NCBI GenBank assembly: GCA_928212115.1
Contig: CAKMRJ010004445.1
Coordinates: forward strand, 3,189,226-3,253,225
Source of the DNA: Lactuca virosa
Lineage: Eukaryota > Streptophyta > Magnoliopsida > Asterales > Asteraceae
Direction of reading: 5' to 3'
DNA: 64,000 nt
The translations under genes were made by a program, and so were the position numbers. Under the pieces are notes generated by a model. The model had not been told where the DNA came from. It made no database searches and worked only from the letters and a program-made list of their open reading frames with translations. This document shows, in pieces, positions 56,355-64,000 of this stretch (positions are counted from its first letter, which is position 1; every line of letters starts with the position of its first letter).

Positions 56355-57000
56355 TTGGTTTGAGGGATTCGGGTACACTCTCGGGCGTGTCAGGACTCAA
56401 ACTAAGGAAATTATAAACTGTTTTCAAAATAAAAGTTAAAAACTTTTAAGAAATAAAAAGAAGAGAGTGCAACGCGCGCGATCGGCTGAGCCAAGTAAGT
56501 AGTTCCCAATGTGTTAGCCATGTTATACTGATATTTGAGCTTGATGATCGTATGAGATTTGCTATGTGTATGCTTTTAAAATTGTATACGGTTAGGAGCT
56601 TATAGCCTCAGAATGATTGATTTGGCCTTATTTCCTGTTCCTTGTTTGGTTGTGGTCCTAGGGTAGAATCTTTTATTCGAAAGTCTATTTGATCCTTTTC
56701 TGTGTATAATTTGCATGCATAAAGGCAACCTGTTATGATTGGTCTGTATGATATGGGTAGAGCAAATCTTAGGACATCCTAGGATTTGGGTTATGCGGTG
56801 GTTTTGTAGTATATGATTTGTTTTGGGTCGAATTGGAGTTATCAGGTAGAGCGTTGGGGAAAGGTACAGGTAGGTGTGGAAGGTAGTATTGGGCCCGTAC
56901 TACTGAAAGCACAGGACCTGTGCCCGAGCCAATGCTAGATCCGATCACTCTAAGGAGGACCGATGTGGGAAGATCCCCTTTATAGATGTCCTGACTTATG
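56355..57000 (+). other. Leader of Gypsy B
   Basis: Non-coding; contains TTCCTTGTTTGGTTGTGG at 56638-56655, also found twice in the LARD. Confidence 0.65.
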
Positions 57001-57015
57001 ACATTTCAGTTCAAC

Positions 57016-58225
57016 ATGGTGGTGACACGATTCGGGACAGGGGGATCAGGATCAGGATCGGGATCGGGGTCTGGGTCTGGATCGGACAGCGATACCGAGC
57101 CTATTGATGAGAGACTGCGCGATATCATTGCAGCCGAGGTTACGAAGGGCATCCTTGACGGTACCCCAATCATCTTTGGGACGGTCAAGGAGGGCATTAT
57201 GAAGATCATGGAGGAGAGACTCAGATCATTCAGGGTTGAGATTGTTCGGGCCAGATCGGAGCCCGAACTCCCTCGTTCCGGGAGTTCAAGGCGTGTGGGG
57301 CGCCAGAGTTTTGCAGGGTGAGGGACCCCATTGTCAGCCGATGCTGGGTGGCGGATATCGAAAACGCCTAGCGCACGAGTTCTTGCCTGGATGTGGCAAA
57401 GGTTGGGTTTGCTTCTTGCATGATGAGAGACAGAGCCCGGGATTGGTGGGGCGAGGTTACTAACCAGGTGGGACCAGCCGGGGTGGCTGAGATGACATGG
57501 GTCGATTTTGTTCGGCGATTTGATTTAGAGTTTGCACCACCCATTGAGGTGCAACGACTAGTGCGAGAGTTTCATGATTTGCAGCAGACCACCGAGACTG
57601 TGGCGGAGATCACCGCCAAGTTTCGGGAACGAGCTTTGTTGATCCCTCAGTATGCTACCGATGAGGAGATGAGACGGACCCGATATCATTTCATGCTGAG
57701 AGATGATATTCGGGAGTTTTTGAGCTTCACGGGGTGCAAAACCCTGAATGAGATGGTGGAAAATGCCCGTGAGAGGGAGATGGAGTTGGATTCTCGCACG
57801 AAGCGGAAAACTGAGCAGGTGCAGGCAGCAGGGGGTCAGTCTAAGAAGCCTAAGACCTCAGATACATCTAGTAAGGGCCAACAGGGTCGTGGCCAATGTG
57901 CCAAGTGTGGGAGATCCCATGGGGGAGCTTGCCGGGGGCCGAACCCGGTGTGTTATACGTGTGGTCAGCCGGGCCACATAAGCAGGGACTGCCCCAAGAA
58001 GGGCCTGATATGTTTCCACTGCAACTAGACTGACCATAAAACGGCCGACTGTCCGAGGTTGCAGGGAGGAGGGGGAGCAGTGGCGGCGCCCACGCCCGCC
58101 ACAATGAGGATTACCGATGGTCGCCCTGCTAAGGCGGAAGCTCCAGCAGTGAAGAGCCGTGCATTTCAGCTGACTACCGAAGAGGCACGCACAACGCCAG
58201 ATGTTGTGGCTGGTACGTAATTATT
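57016..58225 (+). pseudogene. Gypsy B gag (broken)
   Basis: The likely start is the Met at 57016 (MVVTRFGTGG), followed by a GS repeat (GSGSGSGS) and the IFGTVKEGIMKIMEERL helix. The frame stops at 57321; the core capsid (RARDWWGEV, TWVDFVRRFDLEF, FRERALLIPQYATDEE, retrotransposon gag domain) is in another frame from 57393. It ends in zinc knuckles CAKCGRSHGGAC and CYTCGQPGHISRDCP. A TAG at 58026-58028 interrupts the next knuckle (CFHCN, stop, then TDHKTADCP). Gag would form the particle; here it cannot be made whole. Confidence 0.88.
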
Positions 58226-58237
58226 CTTCCCTACTCT

Positions 58238-59857
58238 ATGTATCTGTTTCGCTTATGTGTATTATATACTTGTTTAGGGACCTTTTTGGTCAATGGTATG
58301 TCTGCTCATGTCTTTTTTGATTCGGGTGCTACCCGATCGTTCGTATCTCTTGCGCTTAACAAGAAGTTTCAGGACGCACCAGGAACTTTGGATTCCCCGC
58401 TCGAGGTGGAGATTTCAGATGACCGCACTGTTAGTGTTGCGAGGGTGTATCAGGACTGTGTCCTGAATGTGTGTGGTGAGAGATTTCGTGTCGACCTAGT
58501 CCTGATACCGTTGCGAGGGCTGAAAGTGATTATCGGAATGGATTGGTTGGGGGCCAATAGGGCCATGATCGACTGCAAGCATCAGTTCGTGAGGGTTCGT
58601 ACCCCAAGTGGGGGAGAACTGGCGATATATGGTGATAAGGCATCTCAAGGGCCGACCCTCTGTTCGGCTGCGAGGGCTAGGAGGTTTCTGCAGCAAGGAT
58701 GTATGGGATTTTTGGCTTATATCTTAGATACGAAGGTTGAGAACCCAATGGATATAGGCAGCGTGCCTTTTGTCCAGGAATTTCGGGATGTTTTCCCCGA
58801 AGAGTTACCAGGAGTGCCTCCGGAAAGGCAGGTGGAGTTTCGCATCGATTTGGTGTCGGGTGCCTCTCCGACAGCAAAGGCACCATATCGGTTGGCACCA
58901 CCCGAGATGCAGGAGTTATCTACACAGCTTCAAGAGCTGTTAGATCGAGGATTCATTTGTCCGAGCAGTTCCCCGTGGGGAGCACCAATTCTTTTCGTGA
59001 AAAAGAAGGATGGATCCCACATGATGTGTATCGATTATAGGGAACTAAACAAGCTAACAGTGAAGAACCGTTATCCGTTGCCAAGGATCGATGATTTGTT
59101 CGATCAGCTGCAGGGTGCGTCTTGGTTTTCCAAGATTGATCTTCGGTTGGGATACCATCAGATGAGGATTCGGGATGAGGATATACCGAAGACGGCTTTC
59201 AGGACTCGGTATGGGCATTATGAGTTTGTAGTGATGTCGTTTGGGCTCACCAATTCCCCAGTAGCGTTCATGGATCTTATGAACAGGGTGTGTAGACTGA
59301 TGCTGGATCGGTCGGTGATCGTTTTCATTGATGATACACTGGTCTATTCTAAGACCAGGGAGCAGCACGAACAACACTTAAGGGAGGTGCTGGAGACCCT
59401 AAGGGCGGAGAAGCTGTATTCCAAGTTCTCCAAGTGTGATTTCTGGCTGCGAGAGGTACAATTCTTGAGGCATATCATGAACCAGGAGGGTATTTCGGTT
59501 GATCCAGCCAAGGTTGATGTTGTAATGCGGTGGGAAGTACTGAAGAATGCATTAGAGATTCGTAGCTTCTTGGGTCTAGCGGGTTATTACCGAAGATTTA
59601 TCCAGGATTTCTCCAAGATTGATGTGGCATTGACCCGTCTGACCAAGAAGAATGTGACGTTTCGGTGGGGTACAGATCAGCAGTTAGCCTTCGAGACCTT
59701 GAGGCGGAGATTGTGCGAGGCTCCGATCCTTGTACTACCTGAGGGATTAGATGATCTGGTAGTGTACTGTGACGCATCGAATTCAGGGTTAGGTGCGATA
59801 CTGATGCAGAGGGGGGCACGTGATAGCATATGCCTCACGACAATTGAAGCCGCATGA
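58238..59857 (+). pseudogene. Gypsy B protease, reverse transcriptase and start of RNase H
   Basis: The frame opens in the protease region (VFFDSGATRSFVS, DSG active site) and VIIGMDWLG. RT follows with KKKDGSHMMCIDYRELNKLT, YPLPRIDDLFDQLQGA, WFSKIDLRLGYHQ and the catalytic FIDDTLVYSK (usual form FIDDILVYS). Connection and RNase H start: SFLGLAGYYRRFIQDFSK, VVYCDASNSGLGAIL. A run of six G near 59810 marks a frame shift; the protein continues in the frame starting at 59820. The one-residue change in the YIDD-type motif leaves both catalytic Asp. Confidence 0.9.
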
Positions 59858-61082
59858 GGCGAATTACCCTACTCACGATCTGGAACTGGAGGTAGTGGTA
59901 TTCGCCCTCAAGATTTGGAGGCATTATTTGTACGGAGTGCGGTGTACCATTTACACCGACCACAAGAGTCTGAAGTATCTGATGGACCAGCAGAACCTCA
60001 ACAAGCGACAGAGGAGGTGGTTGGATGTGCTGAAGGATTATGACTGTGAGATCCTTTACCATCCAGGGAAGGCCAACGTAGTGGCTGACGCTTTGAGTCG
60101 TAAGACGGCGGGTTCCCCGATTGGGAATGTGTGTTTGAGAATGACGGTGATCTCTCCATTGTTGGAGATGATCAGAGAGGCTCAAGTTGAGCTTGTGAAG
60201 AAAGAGAATTGGAAGGTAGAGAGAATCCGAGGACAATATCCTTTGTTTGTTAAGGATAGTCGTGGTCTTTTGACGCAGTGTGGCCGGGTGTGGGTACCGG
60301 TGACCGGGGGAGTGAGACAGAAGATATTAGAGGAAGCGCATAAGTCCAAGTTCTCTATACATCCAAGAGCTACGAAAATGTACAGGGACTTGAGGCTGAG
60401 TTATTGGTGGCCCTACATGAAGCGGGAAATTGTTTGGTTTGTAGAGTGGTGCTTGACCTGCAGGAACGTCAAGGCCGAGCATCAGCGGCCTCATGGTAAG
60501 GTCCAGCCGCTACCCATTCCCATGTGGAAGTGGGAGGAGATCACGATGGACTTCATTACAAAGTTGCCAAGGACGGCGAGGGGTGTGGATGCCATATGGG
60601 AGATTGTGGATAGACTGACGAAGAGTGCCCATTTCATTCCGATATCCGAAAGTATATGCGCAGAGAAGTTGGCAGATATTTACGTGCGTGAGGTGGTGGC
60701 TAGACACGGGGTGCATATGTCGGTAGTTTCTGACCGCGATGTTTGGTTTACATCTAGGTTCTGGAAGAAATTCCATGAGGAGTTGGGCACTCAGCTACAC
60801 TTTAGCACGTCGTACCACCCCCAGACCGACGGTCAGAGTGAGAGAACGATCCAGATACTGGAGGATATGCTACGGGCATGCGTGTTGTGTATTTTGGAGG
60901 GAGTTAGGATACGTATCTTCCACTGGCATAGTTTTCATACAATAACAGTTACCATGCCAGTATCGACCGAGCTCCATTCGAGATGTTATATGGTCGGAGG
61001 TGCCGAACCCCGGTTTGTTGGGATAAGGTTGGACACCGGGTCATGGGAAGCACTGAAGTGGTGCTCAAGACTACTGTCTTGA
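59820..61082 (+). pseudogene. Gypsy B RNase H and integrase core
   Basis: RNase H continues with IAYASRQLKPHE, YGVRCTIYTDHKSLKYLMDQ and HPGKANVVADALSRK. The integrase zinc domain has HKSKFSIHPRATKMY and CLTCRNVK (HHCC). The DDE core has MDFITKLPRT, VSDRDVWFTSRFW and YHPQTDGQSERTIQ. The frame drifts after about 60885 (LRACVL onward), so the integrase C-terminus is read in a different frame from 60983. Confidence 0.9.
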
Positions 61083-61614
61083 TTCAGCAGGTGCGCGACC
61101 GGTTGCGGGTCGCGCAGAGCCATCAGAAAAGCTATGCTGACCGACGACGATCAGACCTCGAGTTTCAGGTGGGGGATTTCGTGTTGCTGAAGGTGTCACC
61201 CTGGAAAGGGATCATCAGGTTTCGGAAGAGGGGCAAGCTGGGGCCTCGGTATATAGGCCCGTTCAGGATCACGACCCGGGTGGGCAAAGTGGCATATCGC
61301 TTGGATCTGCCAGATGAGCTTAGTCAGATTCACAACACATTTCATGTGTCGCAACTTCAGAAGTGTGTCACAGACGAGGCTGCGGTTGTCTCATTGGGTG
61401 ATATCCAGGTAGATGAGAGCTTGAACTACATCAAGGAAACCCGTTTCCATCTTGGATAGGAAGAGGAAGGTTCTTCGGAATAAGTAAGTAAGACTAGTGA
61501 AAGTGTAATGGCAACATCAGAAGGGTTTCGAGTGGACTTGGGAACCGGAAGAGGAGATGCGAGAGCATTACCCCGATTTATTTGGGTCATCAGACTTCGA
61601 GGACGAAGTCTAGT
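60983..61614 (+). pseudogene. Gypsy B integrase C-terminus and chromodomain
   Basis: MLYGRRCRTPVCWDKVG, KSYADRRRSDLEFQVGDFVL and HNTFHVSQLQKC are the integrase tail. After a frame break near 61440 the chromodomain remains readable (EWTWEPEEEMREHYPDLF, FEDEV before the stop at about 61614). The matching segment in Gypsy A is 19186-19700. Confidence 0.85.
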
Positions 61615-61616
61615 TC

Positions 61617-61628
61617 AAGTGGGGAGAC
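61617..61628 (+). other. Polypurine tract of Gypsy B
   Basis: AAGTGGGGAGAC just before the 3' LTR start TGTAACACC at 61630. Confidence 0.85.
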
Positions 61629-61629
61629 T

Positions 61630-63124
61630 TGTAACACCTGTTTCGAGTATTGGTTGGATTTTGCTATTGTAGGGTGTTGGTGCATGAACTCGGCGAGTTG
61701 GGAGCCCAACTCGTCGAGTAGAGTCGTGATATCATGGAACGCGGGACGACCGAATCGACGAGTCGAAGGGTCGACTCGGCGAGTCCAAGCTGTTTAAAGA
61801 GAACCCCAAATTTTGGGGTTTGCCCCCTATATAAACGACATTATACGCCTTTGTAGCCTCCCTTAACGTCATAAGAGATCGTTTACGGCCGCAAACATTT
61901 GGGTGTATGAAGTAAGAGCTTTGGGAGCTTAAACCTTGGGATTGTGGAAGGAATTCCAAGCTTGAAGAAGAAGTATCAAGGGGAAAACACTAGATCTAGC
62001 ATCTAGTTCGTCTTGGGCATTGAATTGAGGTATGAATCTGTTACCTTAAGCCTAGATTCTATTTGAGAGTTATAACCAACTTTGAGGAAATGGAAGCAAG
62101 CTTAGATCTGGACCTATCACAAGGATATGGTTCCAGACCTGGACCTTCTTAGGTCCCAAATATCATAAAGTTGCACCTTTTATTAAGCTCATTCCCTCTC
62201 CATGCATGAAAACCTTGTTGAAGGTTAGTTTTGGTGTTATGGCCATGTGAGGCCTTGCATGCACGTAAAGTTTTCAACTTTACGTGTTATCCACACTAGT
62301 AGAGGTTAGATCTGAAGTTTGGGACCTTGAGTCCCATTGGAAAAGGCCGTAAACATAATGGACTAAGGGGACTCGGCGAGTCATGCAAGAGACTCGGCGA
62401 GTCGAGAGGGTTTTCTCATTCACGACCAAGGGTTCACGGCCAAGGGTTTACGGCCAAGGATTTACGGCCAAGGGTTCACGGCCAAGGGTTTAAGGCCAAG
62501 GGTTCACGACCAAGGGTTTACGGTTAAGGGTGTTTAGTTGGTGGTTTATGGCCGTGAACATCAAGGAACTCGACGAGTCCCTCTGGTAACTCGGCGAGTC
62601 GATGAGTTAATCAGGGAACCCGACGAGTGACTGATTGTACTCGATGAGTCAAGGTCAATATGGACTGTTGACCTTGACTATATACCTTGACTTTGACAAG
62701 GGTTGACCCTGGGGGTATTTATGGGATTATGCTGAGTTATTTACTTAATGATTATAGGCAGTTTGGGAGGAGCAGCGTGGGATATATCTGATTTCAGTTT
62801 GCCAGTTCCGCCTTGGAGAGGTGAGTCTTCTCACCATATCAATGGGTCTAAGGTACCAAGGTCGGCCCATTTTATGAGATACAGTTTATTGATTGAATAT
62901 GCGCTATGATAGTATGTCATTTCCATGGAAGACCACATGCCGAAACCTAAATGTTAACTCAGCAACACTTCTAACAAAAGAATCAGTCAAAACGAACCCT
63001 GAAACTAAATCCAGATTTCTAGCCCCCAATATTATATGCCAAAAGATTGATTCGGGTTTCTGTGGCATTTGGCATAGGACCATGGATGGTTTCCATGGAA
63101 TACTAAAACATTTTCTTGTATAGT
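61630..63124 (+). repeat. 3' LTR of Gypsy B, truncated and with a 117-bp insert
   Basis: Follows the 5' LTR closely to 62936, is interrupted at 62937-63053, resumes (GGGTTTCTGTGGCATTTGGC) and stops at 63124, lacking roughly the last 480 bp. The sequence then passes straight into Gypsy C gag. Confidence 0.9.
62937..63053. other. 117-bp insert of unknown origin in the Gypsy B 3' LTR
   Basis: Absent from the 5' LTR at the matching place (55782-55790), where only a few bases stand instead. It has no TIR or clear duplication. The minus strand is open (WHIILGARNLDLVSGF, VLTDSFVRSVAEL) but I do not recognise it. Probably filler DNA from repair. Confidence 0.7.
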
Positions 63125-64000
63125 GTGACAACCCGATCATTGCTCTGATGCGAAGGTTCGAGAAAACATATTCGGTCTTCGAAATCTGTATGTACCCAGA
63201 AGGGAGCAAAGTGAAGTTTGCTGCCTGCACTTTCTCCGACAGAGCCCTAACATGGTGGAATAGCCATGTTAAGTCATTGACCCTATCAGTGGCTAACTCA
63301 ACAGGTTGGGAGAACCTAAAAAAGATGATGTTGGAAGAATACTGCCCGAGGGGCGAAGTCCAAAAGCTGGAACAAGAACTATGGGAGCACACCATGGTCG
63401 GCTCAGACATAGTGACCTACACTGACAGGTTTAGCGACCTGGCAGTACTATGCCCCGGGATGGTTAACACGGAGAGTAAGAAGATAGAAAGGTACATCAA
63501 GGGGTTTATCTACCCCGATTCAAGGAGATGTACTGTCTTCTAACCCAACTACATTCGATAGCGCCAAACGCCTGGTCCAGCGACTCATTGACCATGGATT
63601 CCGCCATGGCGTGGTAGTCTCCGTTCCTGATCCATCAAAGGGAGGGGACTATAAACGAAAGTCGGGGAACAAAAGGAAGGAACAAACAACACATGAAACC
63701 CCGCAGGAGCAACAAATGGGTACTATATATGCTGCCACAACACATGCTACTCCAGCACCTGCCAGTCGATATGCTGGAACTCTCCTGAAGTGTGATGGGT
63801 GTAACTACCACCACACCGGAGTATGTCGGGAAATGCAATGCCTAAATTGCCACAAGAAGGGGCACACTGACCGGTTCTACAGGGCACTGACACAACCAAT
63901 CTCCCAAGTCCCCGAAGTAGATGTAAACCAGGCCTGCTATGGCTATGGTAAGACATGGCACTACAAGAGGGACTGCCCGATAAGGAAGAACTCAGGCGCG
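63125..64000 (+). pseudogene. Gypsy element C gag, cut at both ends
   Basis: From about 63131 the frame matches Gypsy gag: MRRFEKTYSVFEICMYPEGS, VKFAACTFSDRALTWWNSHV, EYCPRGEVQKLEQELWE and YTDRFSDLAVLCPGM. The frame breaks near 63530. In the following frame are a basic linker (KRKSGNKRKEQ) and zinc knuckles CDGCNYHHTGVC, CLNCHKKGHTDRF (last Cys replaced by Tyr) and CYGYGKTWHYKRDCP. It belongs to a Gypsy family different from A and B. The 5' part is missing at the junction with Gypsy B; the 3' part runs off the window. Confidence 0.87.

Larger units (their letters stand above)
54508..63124 (+). mobile_element. Gypsy element B (chromodomain type), 3'-truncated
   Basis: Plus-strand Ty3/gypsy: 5' LTR 54508-56338, PBS 56342-56354, leader, gag 57016-58225, protease/RT/RNase H/integrase 58238-61085, integrase tail and chromodomain to 61614, PPT 61617-61628, 3' LTR 61630-63124 truncated. 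RT precedes integrase, as in Gypsy. At least five frame breaks or stops make it non-autonomous. It is related to Gypsy A: same PBS spacing, gag layout, LTR hairpin and palindromes. Confidence 0.92.

Noticed and set aside
57006..57209. Minus-strand frame with a DPDPDP repeat
   Set aside because: Antisense shadow of the GSGSGS repeat at the start of Gypsy B gag.

Overview
The window is plant nuclear DNA. It holds GT-AG spliced genes, Ty1/copia and Ty3/gypsy LTR retrotransposons, MITEs, a Helitron fragment and long TA microsatellites. Several LTR families are full of an ACTCG-N-CGAGT palindrome. I associate that with lettuce-type repeats, so Asteraceae (probably Lactuca) is my inference; nothing in the window proves the species. 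Only two host genes look intact: a five-exon SDR/3-beta-hydroxysteroid-dehydrogenase-like gene (+, 44294-47589) and a six-exon single-RRM RNA-binding protein gene (-, 49514-51664). Almost everything else is mobile DNA or its debris.

Left part (1-17125). This is a graveyard of LTRs. It includes four solo LTRs with readable 5-bp target duplications: a Copia LTR at 1733-2528; an LTR at 3615-7957 containing another at 5354-7286; and an LTR at 10098-12565. Around them are a foldback element (9165-9705), a Helitron 3' end (9775) with a Rep/helicase relic (12606-12830), a TIR MITE (13654-13941), diverged tandem duplications, and about 2.5 kb (14343-16830) that I cannot identify.

Middle part (17126-43309). 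This is one large nested stack. Gypsy element A (minus strand) has its 3' LTR at 17126-19168 and a split 5' LTR at 31601-32675 plus 42508-43309. A full-length Copia element (21922-29881, TSD CAAGG) sits inside its gag zinc-knuckle region. A second LTR element of 9.8 kb (32676-42507, TSD AACAC) sits inside its 5' LTR. That second element has 2.7-kb LTRs, a PBS and a PPT but no gag or pol, so it is a large retrotransposon derivative (LARD). In antisense it carries a three-exon RKD-like (RWP-RK) plant transcription-factor gene with both introns, a candidate TATA box and one premature stop, plus a nested hAT-type element. This captured gene is the most striking object in the window.

Right part (43310-64000). 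The two host genes are followed by a 5'- and 3'-truncated Copia pol relic (52741-54279, minus), a short LTR fragment (54280-54507), and a plus-strand chromodomain-type Gypsy element B (54508-63124) with broken reading frames and a truncated 3' LTR. At the right edge is the gag of a third Gypsy element (63125-64000).

A theme across the window is short dyad-symmetric motifs repeated inside LTRs and leaders: ACTCG-N-CGAGT in both Gypsy and Copia elements, GTACGC-N3-GCGTAC in another LTR group, and an 11-bp-arm hairpin shared by Gypsy A and B. These recur across unrelated families and are not explained by coding or by the usual LTR signals.
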